Of a stretch of DNA of 28,164 bases, positions 16,264 to 24,388 are shown piece after piece (the stretch's first letter is position 1; every line of letters starts with the position of its first letter). The notes beneath the pieces are model-generated. The model did no database searches, was not told where the DNA came from, and saw only the letters and a program-made list of their open reading frames with translations. A program made the translations under genes and the position numbers. This DNA is from CAZJYI01 sp964550025. Lineage in GTDB: Bacteria; Verrucomicrobiota; Kiritimatiellia; UBA8416; CAYOBW01. Location of the stretch: assembly GCA_964550025.1 (NCBI GenBank), contig CAZJYI010000141.1, positions 1-28,164 of the forward strand. Direction: 5' to 3'.

Positions 16264-16300
16264 CGGGGAACGAGACGTACGAGTGACCGGGCCGGGAACG
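16264..16300. repeat. 37-bp duplication, copy 2
   Basis: This is a 35/37 match to the end of the FHA-MoxR gene (15256-15292), with the same final codons (NETYE) followed by TGA instead of TAA. It begins immediately after the stop codon of the small lipoprotein gene. Confidence 0.9.
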
Positions 16301-16314
16301 CACACCCGCGGAAA

Positions 16315-16344
16315 CCAGGTAACAGGGGCGAGCCCGACACCTGG
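16315..16344. other. Nested palindrome downstream of the small lipoprotein
   Basis: CCAGGT and ACCTGG bracket an inner GGGC-GA-GCCC hairpin. No T-tract follows. It could end transcription of the small lipoprotein or the converging ftsZ transcript, but this is uncertain. Apart from this and the heptamer array at 16451-16488 I see nothing in 16301-16506. Confidence 0.4.
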
Positions 16345-16450
16345 CGGGAGCATGGTCACGACACTGGCCGCGGGGAGGGAAAAACCGCAGAATGATGAAC
16401 ACGCAATGCTGACTGTTGAAGTGGGTCTACGGACGAGCCCTTCCCTCTCA

Positions 16451-16488
16451 CTTCGACATTGAGTATTCAGCGTTCAGTATTCGACATT
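16451..16488. repeat. Heptamer tandem array 2 (RTTCRRY-like)
   Basis: Five consecutive 7-mers plus a partial one read CTTCGAC, ATTGAGT, then three RTTCRRY-type units. The array is just downstream of ftsZ. Its consensus is close to the array at 24263-24297. Confidence 0.75.
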
Positions 16489-16506
16489 TCCCCTCCCCGG
16501 GGAGTC

Positions 16507-17664
16507 CTACTCCGGCAGCCGGATCCCCCGCCGCACAAAGGTCGGAATGTCCAGGTCCTCGCCGTCCATGATGGTCGGCTCGACGTCCTTGAACCTGCCC
16601 TTTCCCGTGGCGCCGAAACTCAGGCTCGTCTGGCGCTGGCGCTTCTTCTTGCCGCCCCGCTTTCCGGGCGCCGGCTCCACGCTCGCGATCCCCGGCAGCT
16701 CCGTCGCCATGGATTCCGGGACGTCCTGCGGAGGAGCGTCCTCGGACACGATGAGCGACACGGTCACCTTCCCGTCCCAGCCATCGTCAACCACAGTGCC
16801 CATCTCCATGCGGCAATCCTTGGAGATCTTGGACTGGAGCGCGCCCATGATCTCGCCGACCTCGCGCAGCGTCAGGTCCGGCCCGCCGACAATACTGGCA
16901 AGAATCGCGCCCGCGTTGGCCACGTGCTGCCCGTGTGCCAACAGGGAGCTCTGCAGTAGCTGCTCGACAACCCGTGTCGCACGCCCCTCGCCGCTTGCTT
17001 CCGCGTACCCGAAGCTGCAGGCGCGGCCCGCGCACCGCGCCACCCGTTTCAGGTCGCTGAAATCCAGGCTGATGTAGCCCGGGTCGGTCAACAGCTTCCA
17101 TACCGCGCACAGTCCGCCGGCAACCACACGGTCTGCCCGGTCAAAGGCATCCGCCACGCGAACGTCGTCGCCGGTATGGAAGAGGCGGTCATTGGGAATG
17201 ACGATGAACGCGTCGGAAGTCTCCCGGATCTCATCGCAGGCGTCCTGGGCCAGTTGCCGGCGCTGCTCGCCTTCGAAAGTGAACGGCAACGTCGCGAAAC
17301 AGAGCGTCATGGCGCCGGCTTCCCGCGCCGCCCTCAGCAGGACGGGAACGGCCCCCGTTCCCGTGCCGCCCCCCAACCCGACAACGACAAGCGCGAGCTT
17401 CACGTCTGCAAACAAGCCCTGCAAAACAGCCAGGTCGTCCTGGGCCGCCAACCGGCCGAGACTGACGTGCCCCCCCGCGCCCAGGCCGTCCGTATGGCTG
17501 CGTCCGATCTGGACCTTGGTCGTGGCGCGCGTGGTCTCCAGGGAACGCGTGTCCGTGTTGACGGCCACGAGTGACGGCCCCTCGTGAACCAGCTCGGACA
17601 GCGCATCCACGATGCGGCAACCGCCGCCTCCCACGCCAACAACACTGACTTCTCTCGCTGTCAT
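16507..17664 (-). CDS. ftsZ: Cell division GTPase FtsZ (divergent)
   Basis: FtsZ (385 residues) is the tubulin-like GTPase that forms the division ring. The nucleotide-binding signature GGGTGTG lies at 98-104, with GVGGGGCRIVDAL near the N-terminus and PNDRLF near 157-162. The T7 synergy loop reads GYISLDFSD (196-204). The two catalytic Asp residues are kept, but the usual Asn is Ser199. The C-terminal peptide DIPTFVRR, which binds FtsA, is intact after a linker of about 60 residues rich in Lys, Gly and Pro. The gene is last in the GT2-murCB-ddl-ftsQ-ftsA run, but 135 nt separate it from ftsA. The start codon lies at the edge of a heptamer array (17659-17707) and has no clear ribosome binding site, which is odd for so abundant a protein. 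Confidence 0.95.
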   Translation of the reverse strand: MTAREVSVVGVGGGGCRIVDALSELVHEGPSLVAVNTDTRSLETTRATTKVQIGRSHTDGLGAGGHVSLGRLAAQDDLAVLQGLFADVKLALVVVGLGGGTGTGAVPVLLRAAREAGAMTLCFATLPFTFEGEQRRQLAQDACDEIRETSDAFIVIPNDRLFHTGDDVRVADAFDRADRVVAGGLCAVWKLLTDPGYISLDFSDLKRVARCAGRACSFGYAEASGEGRATRVVEQLLQSSLLAHGQHVANAGAILASIVGGPDLTLREVGEIMGALQSKISKDCRMEMGTVVDDGWDGKVTVSLIVSEDAPPQDVPESMATELPGIASVEPAPGKRGGKKKRQRQTSLSFGATGKGRFKDVEPTIMDGEDLDIPTFVRRGIRLPE

Positions 17665-17707
17665 CGGTTACCGGTAATCCGTTACCAGTCATCAGTCATC
17701 AGTCATC
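17659..17707. repeat. Heptamer tandem array 3 over the ftsZ start
   Basis: Seven consecutive 7-mers begin with TGTCATC, which contains the complement of the ftsZ ATG. Three units of the GGTTACC / GGTAATC / CGTTACC type follow, then three perfect AGTCATC units. The ribosome-binding region of ftsZ therefore consists of repeat sequence. Confidence 0.8.
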
Positions 17708-17741
17708 AGCAGGCAGTTCTCACCCCGCGGACCTCGCCCAC

Positions 17742-17794
17742 CGATCACTGATTACAGATCACTGATCACTCCCTCTCCCTCTCCCTCTCCCTCT
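17742..17794. repeat. Heptamer tandem array 4 (NGATYAC) and (CCCTCT)4
   Basis: Four 7-mers fitting NGATYAC (17742-17769) are followed by four perfect CCCTCT hexamers (17771-17794). Both lie in the ftsA-ftsZ gap, directly after the ftsA stop in transcription order. Confidence 0.85.
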
Positions 17795-17799
17795 CCGGC

Positions 17800-19002
17800 T
17801 CAGCGCCGGAAAAGCCCCTTCAGCCAATACCCCAGCCCCGTACTCCCGGAGCGTTCCTCCATCGCCTTGAACGCATACTGGATCAGACCCGCGCCCGTCG
17901 CGTATTGCGGCCCTTCGGTTGCCGTGGCCAGACCACTCACGTTTCTCGGCTTGCCGACCGTGCACGGCAAACCGAACACCTTTTCGGCCAGGGCCGTGCT
18001 CCCCTTCAACCGCGCACCGCCTCCGGTCAGGATGATGCCGGCCCCGGCGCGGCGCAGAACGCCCTCCGCTTCGAGACGCTTGCGCACCGTCCCCAGGATC
18101 TCGTCCATGCGCGCGTTGATCACCATGTGCAGCGCTTTGAGGCTGACGGAGCGGCTCTGGAAGCCGACCTCGGCGGGCAGTGACACGCGTTGCGAGGTGG
18201 CCGCGGCGTCCACGACCGCCGTGCCGGAGTCGCGCTTGAGGTTCTCGGCCTGCGTCGTGGGGATGTTGAAGGCGAGGGCAATATCGTTGGTGATGTGATC
18301 GCCGCCGACGCCCAGCGCGCCTGCCGCGGCAACGACGCCGTCGCTGTAGGCCAGGTAGTCGGTAATCCCGCCGCCAAGGTCGATCACCACGGCGCCGCCC
18401 TGCCTCTGCTCGGGCGTCAGCACCGACAGCGCGGAGCAGAACCCGCTGAAAGCCACGTCCAGGATGTCCACCGGGACGCTTCGCACAACACGTACCGTAT
18501 TGTGCAGCAGCGTCCGCAAGCCGTGCAAAACCAGCATGTCGAGCGAAATGCGGGCGCCCAGCATCCCTTCGGGTTTCACCACGCGCTCCTGGTCGTCGAC
18601 ACAGAAATGCTGGCAGATCGTGTGCAGCATCTCGCGCTCGGGCCGCAGGCTGACGGCACGCGCCACGTTCATGACCTGCTGAATGTCCGCGTCCATGACC
18701 TCACCGTCCTTGTCTTCGACGGGAACCACACCGCGATTGACAAGGCTCTGGATGTGGCTGCCGGAAACGGCTAGGTACACCTGGCGAATGGCAACGCCGC
18801 TGTTCTCCTCGGCCTTTTCGAGTGCCAGGCGAACGCCGGCGACCGCGTTTTCAAAGTCGATGATCTCGCCCTTGCGAACGCCCACGGAAATCTGCTCACC
18901 CATACCGGTGACCATAACGTGGCCGTCGTCGCGCATCTCGCCGACCAGCGCAACCGTCTTCGACGTTCCAATCTCGACTGCTACAACGGGGGGTAGTGCC
19001 AT
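17800..19002 (-). CDS. ftsA: Cell division protein FtsA
   Basis: FtsA (400 residues) is the actin-like ATPase that anchors FtsZ to the membrane and recruits later division proteins. Phosphate loop 1 is VAVEIGTSKTVALVGE (about 7-22), the SHS2/1C region lies around 80-165, phosphate loop 2 is VVIDLGGGITDY (205-216) and the adenosine motif is IILTGGGARLKG (323-334). The C-terminus GYWLKGLFRR is the expected amphipathic membrane-targeting helix. Its ATG is 9 nt after the ftsQ stop, so the two are probably co-transcribed. Length and motif order are normal for the family. Confidence 0.97.
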   Translation of the reverse strand: MALPPVVAVEIGTSKTVALVGEMRDDGHVMVTGMGEQISVGVRKGEIIDFENAVAGVRLALEKAEENSGVAIRQVYLAVSGSHIQSLVNRGVVPVEDKDGEVMDADIQQVMNVARAVSLRPEREMLHTICQHFCVDDQERVVKPEGMLGARISLDMLVLHGLRTLLHNTVRVVRSVPVDILDVAFSGFCSALSVLTPEQRQGGAVVIDLGGGITDYLAYSDGVVAAAGALGVGGDHITNDIALAFNIPTTQAENLKRDSGTAVVDAAATSQRVSLPAEVGFQSRSVSLKALHMVINARMDEILGTVRKRLEAEGVLRRAGAGIILTGGGARLKGSTALAEKVFGLPCTVGKPRNVSGLATATEGPQYATGAGLIQYAFKAMEERSGSTGLGYWLKGLFRR

Positions 19003-19011
19003 CGCGAGAGT

Positions 19012-19893
19012 CTACTCCGCCACAACCTGGCCATCATACGTCGCGTTCAACCTCGATCTCCGCCGGCCTTCCGGCCTGTCCCACGCGCTCCGGACCTGAC
19101 CAAGCCTCTTGTACAGGGCCGCCTGTGACGCCTCCGTCCTGAGCCCCATGTCGTCCCACTTGATGGGAACCTGCTTCACCACCCCGCCGCGGCGCATCAG
19201 CACCGTGAGCGCCTCCGGACTGCTCACGTCCACGGAGTCGACGACCAGCTCCACCGCCGGGTCGTCACAGACTTCCAGCAACTCCAGGGCCGCGAAGACA
19301 ATGCCGCCGACGCGCTTCCCCGGTTTCAAGTCCTTGTCGCTGTAACCGATGATCACGGGAAGGGGACGCGCCCGCCTCCCTTTGCCGAAGAGATGGCCGT
19401 CGCGGTCCACCACGAGGTGACCGCGGTACCCCATCCGCGCCAGGGGATCGCGCTCTATCACCTCGATCCTGATGGTGTCGGGCAGATGACGGCTGATCGT
19501 CATGGCCCGGACGTTGGGCGCACGGGTGAGAAAGTCGGAACGAATGGCGTTGATGTCGATGTCAAAGAGGTTCATCCCCTCGCGAATCTGCGTGAACTCC
19601 CTGATCAAATCCGCGGAAAGCGTGCCGCCGCCATGGAAATCCAGGTGCGCGATCCGGAAACGGCTGTTCTCGGAGAAGAGCCTGCGGCCCGCCACGTGCA
19701 AGGCAACCCATGCCGATGCCAGCAGCGCCAGCAGCGCCAGCAGCGAGAAGCAGTAGACCGCCGTCTGGGTCCACTGGTCGCGACGCTTCGAACCCGAACG
19801 CGGATTCACCATCAGGATCGGATTCCGGCGCTGATTACGCCTACGTCTCGAAAACAATCCCCGCCTGGGCGTTCTTTCGTCCTCAAACCACAT
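19012..19893 (-). CDS. ftsQ: Cell division protein FtsQ
   Basis: FtsQ (293 residues) is a bitopic division protein that links the cytoplasmic ring to periplasmic septal synthesis. It has a highly basic cytoplasmic N-terminus, one membrane helix (about 44-67), and a POTRA-type domain beginning near FRIAHLDFHGGGTLSADLI (about 79-97). An FtsQ beta-domain extends to about 240. The ATG overlaps the end of ddl by 11 nt and has GAGG 4 nt upstream, so translation is probably coupled to ddl. FtsQ sequences are poorly conserved. Gene order and topology give most of the confidence. Confidence 0.92.
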   Translation of the reverse strand: MWFEDERTPRRGLFSRRRRNQRRNPILMVNPRSGSKRRDQWTQTAVYCFSLLALLALLASAWVALHVAGRRLFSENSRFRIAHLDFHGGGTLSADLIREFTQIREGMNLFDIDINAIRSDFLTRAPNVRAMTISRHLPDTIRIEVIERDPLARMGYRGHLVVDRDGHLFGKGRRARPLPVIIGYSDKDLKPGKRVGGIVFAALELLEVCDDPAVELVVDSVDVSSPEALTVLMRRGGVVKQVPIKWDDMGLRTEASQAALYKRLGQVRSAWDRPEGRRRSRLNATYDGQVVAE

Positions 19894-20809
19894 GTGCCTC
19901 GCCCCCCGGTTGCGTCACCCTCGCGGTGCGCATGATCCGGTCGCACAGGACCGCAAATCCCATGCCCGCTTCGGCCGCCGCCATGGGCAGCAGGCTCGTT
20001 TCGGTAAAGCCGGGTATGCTGTTCAACTCGAGAATAAACAGATCCCCTCCCGGCGTCGCACGCATGTCCACGCGCGCGAACCCGCGGCAGTCAAAGGCCC
20101 GAAAGGTCCTCAATCCCAGCTCACGGCAGCGCCCCGCCAACTCGGAATCGATGTCCGCGGGCACGACGTAGCGGGTTACGCCCTTCGTGTACTTCGCCTT
20201 GTAGCTGTAGTTCCCTGCGGGCGCGTCGATCCGTACCACGGGCAACGCTTCGTCGTCGACAACGCCCACGGTCAACTCGGCGCCCTCGATGAACGCCTCG
20301 ACCATCACCTCGGCGCCGTATTCTCGCGTGTCAGCCAACGCCTCTTCCCAATCGTCCTCTCGGTCCACTATGTTCACGCCGATGCTCGACCCCTGCCGCA
20401 ACGGCTTCGCCACCACCGGCAGGCTGAACGTGCGACCCTCACCGTCGGCCAGGATCTCGTAAGGCGCCGTGGGCAGACCGTGCTGCGCAAGCACCTGCTT
20501 GGTCAGCAGCTTGTCAAACGACAACCGGCTCGACGCGGGTCCCGACCCCGTGTACGGCAGCCCCATCCCGTCCAGCTCGGCCTGGATGCCGCCATCCTCC
20601 CCGTACTCACCGTGCAACGCAATGAACGCGGCCTCAACGCCGTCGGAAACCTGCACGCCGTGGCCCGTTACGTCGACTTCCGAGACGGTGTAGCCCGCCT
20701 CCCGAAGCCCCTTCGCCACAGCCGCTCCCGACTTCAGCGATATGTCCCTCTCCGCCGAAGGACCGCCCATCAGGACTGCCACGCGTTGAAAAGGTACATC
20801 CGTCCGCAT
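19883..20809 (-). CDS. ddl: D-alanine--D-alanine ligase
   Basis: Ddl (308 residues) makes the D-Ala-D-Ala dipeptide for peptidoglycan precursors, using ATP. The N-terminal signature is VLMGGPSAERDISLKSG (about 12-28). The ATP-grasp core includes SFDKLLTKQVL, PVVAKPLRQGSSIGV and the C-terminal metal/substrate motif ELNSIPGFTETSLLP. Length is normal. The ATG lies 3 nt after the murC-murB stop with GGGAG upstream, and its end overlaps ftsQ, so it is firmly inside the operon. Confidence 0.97.
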   Translation of the reverse strand: MRTDVPFQRVAVLMGGPSAERDISLKSGAAVAKGLREAGYTVSEVDVTGHGVQVSDGVEAAFIALHGEYGEDGGIQAELDGMGLPYTGSGPASSRLSFDKLLTKQVLAQHGLPTAPYEILADGEGRTFSLPVVAKPLRQGSSIGVNIVDREDDWEEALADTREYGAEVMVEAFIEGAELTVGVVDDEALPVVRIDAPAGNYSYKAKYTKGVTRYVVPADIDSELAGRCRELGLRTFRAFDCRGFARVDMRATPGGDLFILELNSIPGFTETSLLPMAAAEAGMGFAVLCDRIMRTARVTQPGGEAHVV

Positions 20810-20812
20810 GCT

Positions 20813-23164
20813 CTACTCCCAAATCGCAATCTCGGTCTGGAGATGGACGCCGTGTTCCGCCAGGACCGCCGCGCGCATCTTCGCCACAAGGGCCATGACA
20901 TCCGAGGCTGTTGCCCCCTCCAACGTCTCTATGACGTTGGCATGCTCGTGCGCAACGCGGGCTCCCCCCACGCAGTACCCCTTCAGCCCCGCGTCCTCCA
21001 GCAATCTCCCGGCGAAGTCGCCCTCGGGATTCTTGAATACCGACCCCGCCGAGTGTTTGCCGCGCAACCATGCGCGCTTCGCTGCAAACCCCGCCCTACG
21101 CTCGGAAATGCCCCCCGGATCCCCCTCAACAGCCTTGAACGCCGCTTCCACAACAACGCGCGACGCGAGCGCCGGACAGTCACGATAACGCCACTCCAAA
21201 TCCGTTGCGTGCAATATACACTCCGTGCCGTCCCGATTCAAACAGCGAATCCACGAAACTTGCTCTCCGACCGTTCCACCCCACGCTCCGGCGTTCATCG
21301 CCAGGCACCCGCCCACCGTTCCGGGGATGCCCTGCAAGAACTCGAGACCGGATAAACCTATCTCCTGCAACGCGTTAAGCAGCTTCGCAACGGGAACGGC
21401 GCCGCCGGCAACAAAGGTGGCGCCTTCCCTGCGCAAGGCGCGGAAATCCGCCCCTGCGAGCCGCGCGACAACGCCTCGCACGCCGAGATCGCCAACCAGC
21501 ACGTTGCTGCCCCCGCCAAGCAACCGCAGACTAACATCACGTTGCGCCGTCCAGGCCAGAATGCGCGACAGATCGGCAGCCGACCCGATCTGCGCCCAGA
21601 TATCAGCGTTTCCGCCTACCCGTAAAGTGGTCTTGTCTGCCAAAGGCTCGTCAGCACGGCAAACACTGTCGGGCAACGACTCTCCCAACACCGGCGCCAT
21701 GCTCCCCGGCGGCTGCTCGGCATTCCCCGCGACGATGTGCTCGTGCGCCCAGCCGCCCAGCTTCTCCACGTCCCCCGCCCCGATAACGAGCAGCAGATCC
21801 TCCGCGGCAAGACGGTGCCCTAGATAGTCCCACGCCTGTTCGAGACCGGGCGCCACCATGACGGCCAGTGCCGCGCCTTCTCCCGCCCCCCCGTCGTCGC
21901 GGCGCGGCGCGGCAAACCGCTCGTACAGGTCCCACACCGTGCCCCCGCACAGGGGCTGCTCCGAGGCGGCGTAGACCGGGGTCAGGATCAGCGCGTCGAG
22001 ACCGGCAAAGGCGGGCGGAAACGCCTCGCCAAGCGCGGCTGTCCGCGTGTAGCGGTGGGGCTGGAAGACCGCCATCAGACGCCGGTGCGGCACCTCAATT
22101 GCCGTCCCGATCAGCGCCCGGATCTCGGATGGATGGTGCGCATAGTCGGAAATGACGGTGATGCCGTCGTGCTCGACAACGCGGTCGAACCGCCGTCGCG
22201 GCAGGGACACGCCCGCCATGGCCTGCACGACTTCGCAAGCCTCCAGCCCGAGCTCCAACCCAACGGCACACGCCGCCAGTGCGTTCACCACGTTGTGCTG
22301 CCCGGGCACGGGCAGTGTAACTCGACCCATACTCTCACCCCTGACGGTAAGATCGAACGAGGCGGAGTGCGGCCGCAGATCCACCGCCACCGCACGCACC
22401 TGCGCCGCTTCCGCAAAGCCGTAGGAAACGTTGCTCTCGTCGGTCTCGCACAACGCTCGGGCAGCGGGATCGTCGAGACAATACACGACGTGGCGGCGCG
22501 CCTGCTCCGCGAAATGGCGAAAGCACGCCCGGAAAGCGCCTTCGTCTTCAAAGTGCTCCATGTGGTCGAACTCGATGTTCGTTACGACGCTGATGTCGGC
22601 GTGGTAGAGGGCAAGCGTGCCGTCGCTTTCGTCGGCCTCGACAACAAGCTCACGGTCGGCGCCGACGTGGGCCACCGTGCCCGGGCCGCAAACTTCGCCG
22701 CCGATGCACCAGCCGGGATCGCGCCCCGCGCCGCGCAACATCAGGGCAATGAAAGTGCTGGTGGTGGTCTTGCCGTGCGTGCCGCCAACGGCGACCGAAA
22801 CGTGCGCGTCGAGCAGTGCGGGCAGGACCTGGCCCCGAGTAAAAACGGGGATTCCCCGCTCAACGGCACGGGCGACTTCGGGGCTGTCCTCGGGAACGGC
22901 GGCGCTGCGGACGACCCAGTCGGTCCCCGGGCGGATGTGCGACGGATCATGGCCGGTGCGGACCGCGATGCCCTGCGCCACCAGCCACTCCGCCGGCCTG
23001 CCGGGCACCAGGTCGCAGCCCGTCACGCGGAACCCGCGCGCGTGCAGAAGGCGAGCGAGTCCCGCCATGCCGACACCGGATACGCCGATGAGGTGGACGT
23101 CCGTCTCGCGGGCGGCAAGCAGCCGGGTGAGTACGGAGTCGCTGTTTGGAGCGCGTTCGCTCAT
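20813..23164 (-). CDS. Bifunctional MurC-MurB fusion
   Basis: This 783-residue enzyme combines two peptidoglycan precursor steps. Residues about 20-470 are UDP-N-acetylmuramate--L-alanine ligase (MurC): HLIGVSGVGMAGLA (24-37), ATP loop GTHGKTTTS (128-136), EADESDGTL (176-184), NIEFDHMEHF (196-205). Residues about 500-783 are UDP-N-acetylenolpyruvoylglucosamine reductase (MurB): TTLRVGGNADIW, FAD motif LLGGGSNVLV (548-557), GIPGTVGGCLAMNAGAWGG (612-630), catalytic Ser708 in AGSVFKNP and Glu778 near the end. MurB catalyses the NADPH-dependent step just before MurC, so the fusion joins consecutive reactions. The start at 23164 overlaps the GT2 stop as ATGA with AAGGACGG upstream. A much longer open frame to 24010 is only antiphase GT2 sequence. 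Confidence 0.96.
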   Translation of the reverse strand: MSERAPNSDSVLTRLLAARETDVHLIGVSGVGMAGLARLLHARGFRVTGCDLVPGRPAEWLVAQGIAVRTGHDPSHIRPGTDWVVRSAAVPEDSPEVARAVERGIPVFTRGQVLPALLDAHVSVAVGGTHGKTTTSTFIALMLRGAGRDPGWCIGGEVCGPGTVAHVGADRELVVEADESDGTLALYHADISVVTNIEFDHMEHFEDEGAFRACFRHFAEQARRHVVYCLDDPAARALCETDESNVSYGFAEAAQVRAVAVDLRPHSASFDLTVRGESMGRVTLPVPGQHNVVNALAACAVGLELGLEACEVVQAMAGVSLPRRRFDRVVEHDGITVISDYAHHPSEIRALIGTAIEVPHRRLMAVFQPHRYTRTAALGEAFPPAFAGLDALILTPVYAASEQPLCGGTVWDLYERFAAPRRDDGGAGEGAALAVMVAPGLEQAWDYLGHRLAAEDLLLVIGAGDVEKLGGWAHEHIVAGNAEQPPGSMAPVLGESLPDSVCRADEPLADKTTLRVGGNADIWAQIGSAADLSRILAWTAQRDVSLRLLGGGSNVLVGDLGVRGVVARLAGADFRALRREGATFVAGGAVPVAKLLNALQEIGLSGLEFLQGIPGTVGGCLAMNAGAWGGTVGEQVSWIRCLNRDGTECILHATDLEWRYRDCPALASRVVVEAAFKAVEGDPGGISERRAGFAAKRAWLRGKHSAGSVFKNPEGDFAGRLLEDAGLKGYCVGGARVAHEHANVIETLEGATASDVMALVAKMRAAVLAEHGVHLQTEIAIWE

Positions 23165-24153
23165 CCGTCCTTGGAGGGGGATTGGACAATCTCCCTGATC
23201 GTGTAGATCGGCTTGTCCTGGGACTCGTGCCACGTTCGGATCTGGATTTCGGCAAGCAGGCCCATGCTGATGAACTGTATGCAGAACAGGACCAGCATAA
23301 AGGGCATGATCGTCCAGACCGGTCGTTTGATGATCTCGATGAAGGGTTCCAAGCTGGTCAGACCCAGGTTGTAGGCGATATGGGCCAGGATCATCACCGT
23401 GGCCATCAGCAGGCCGGGACCGCCGAAGAGCATGCCGATCTTCCCGAAGATCTGCATCGGCCCCCTGCTGTAGTGGAGCAGAAACTTGACCGTCAGCAGG
23501 TCCAGCGCGACGCGCGACGTGCGCGAAATGCCGTATTTCGACGTACCGAGGCGGCGCGGGTGATGGTTGACCACGACTTCGTCGACCGTGCCCCCAACCC
23601 ACTTCGCCAGGGCGGGAATGAAACGGTGCATTTCGCCGTAGAGATGCACGTCCTTCATCACGGTCCGGCGATATGCCTTGAGGGTGCACCCGTAGTCGTG
23701 CAGCGCGACCCCGGTCATCTTGCTGATCAGCTTGTTGGCCATCATGGACGGCAGACGCCGGCTGAAGAAACGGTCTTTGCGGTTCTTGCGCCAGCCGCTG
23801 ACGACATCGAACCCGCCCTGCTCCATGTGCTCCACCAGCATGGGAATATCCGCCGGATCGTTCTGCAGGTCCGCGTCGAGCGTCACGACGATCTCGCCCT
23901 GCGACTCGCGAAAGCCCGCGCTCATAGCGGCCGTCTGGCCGAAGTTGGTCCTGAACCGGATCAGCCGCAAGTGGGGATAGCGGTCTGCGAGCACAACGAG
24001 CTTCTCCCACGTCCCGTCGGTACTCCCGTCATCCACCAGCACGATCTCGTACGTGCGGCCGAGCCTGGAGACGTTCTCGTGGAGCTTCTCGCAAAGCAGC
24101 TCGATGCACTCAATCTCGTTGTAGACCGGAACGACTACGGACAGCTCTTTCAT
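23161..24153 (-). CDS. GT2 glycosyltransferase, DPM1/GtrB-like, two C-terminal membrane helices
   Basis: This enzyme of 330 residues has a GT2 GT-A domain starting SVVVPVYNEIECIELL (5-20), VDDGSTDGT (40-48), the metal-binding DADLQ (93-97), and a QFDP-like region around HDYGCTLKAYR (152-162). Two membrane helices follow (about 237-262 and 279-302). Relatives move a sugar from a nucleotide to undecaprenyl- or dolichyl-phosphate on the cytoplasmic face. Here it opens the peptidoglycan/division run and is coupled to murC-murB by an ATGA overlap. The product could supply the GT-C enzyme at 9904-11565 with a polyprenyl-linked sugar; that link is inference. The ATG at 24153 has GGGAG 6 nt upstream. 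Confidence 0.92.
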   Translation of the reverse strand: MKELSVVVPVYNEIECIELLCEKLHENVSRLGRTYEIVLVDDGSTDGTWEKLVVLADRYPHLRLIRFRTNFGQTAAMSAGFRESQGEIVVTLDADLQNDPADIPMLVEHMEQGGFDVVSGWRKNRKDRFFSRRLPSMMANKLISKMTGVALHDYGCTLKAYRRTVMKDVHLYGEMHRFIPALAKWVGGTVDEVVVNHHPRRLGTSKYGISRTSRVALDLLTVKFLLHYSRGPMQIFGKIGMLFGGPGLLMATVMILAHIAYNLGLTSLEPFIEIIKRPVWTIMPFMLVLFCIQFISMGLLAEIQIRTWHESQDKPIYTIREIVQSPSKDG

Positions 24154-24262
24154 TCGGCTCCCACACCTCTGTTGCTCAAAACATCGATCAGCCGCGTCTT
24201 AACACAATCCCCCCCCGCTTGACACAAGAAAATGCGCCCCGCGCCCCGGTCTTCAGCTCGAA

Positions 24263-24297
24263 GTTCACTGTTCGATGTTCCATGTTCGACGTTCACT
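24263..24297. repeat. Heptamer tandem array 5 (GTTCNAY)
   Basis: Five gapless 7-mers all fit GTTCNAY; the first and last are identical (GTTCACT). The conserved bases at fixed positions with free variation at the others is the same style as the arrays at 9885, 16451, 17659 and 17742. Confidence 0.85.
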
Positions 24298-24353
24298 CCC
24301 GAAAAAGCACAGTCAAAGGGACCATGGCCCGGTCTCGGACCGGAGGGGAGAGA

Positions 24354-24388
24354 ACCACGGACCACACGGAAGGGACGGACCACACGAA
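24354..24388. repeat. Nonamer-type tandem repeat (CCACACGGA-like)
   Basis: Units CCACGGA, CCACACGGA, AGGGACGGA and CCACACGAA follow each other. The spacing is 9 nt after the first unit. Confidence 0.6.

Noticed and set aside
15256..16300. Classical IS element around the lipoprotein pair
   Set aside because: There is no transposase and there are no terminal inverted repeats. The 37-bp direct copies contain gene-end sequence and are far longer than typical target-site duplications.
17659..17794. Possible CRISPR array
   Set aside because: The units are 6-7 bp and gapless, without spacers, and no cas genes are in the window.
19892..21355. Plus-strand open frame of 487 codons
   Set aside because: It is antisense to ddl and the MurB part of the fusion and shows no family features.
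23165..24010. N-terminal extension of the MurC-MurB frame to 1065 residues
   Set aside because: The added residues are GT2 coding sequence read in another frame. The ATGA overlap with a ribosome binding site at 23164 gives the normal MurC N-terminus.
24219..24224. Perfect TTGACA on the plus strand
   Set aside because: There is no -10 element at the right spacing in the GC-rich sequence after it, and no gene follows until the tRNA about 400 nt later.
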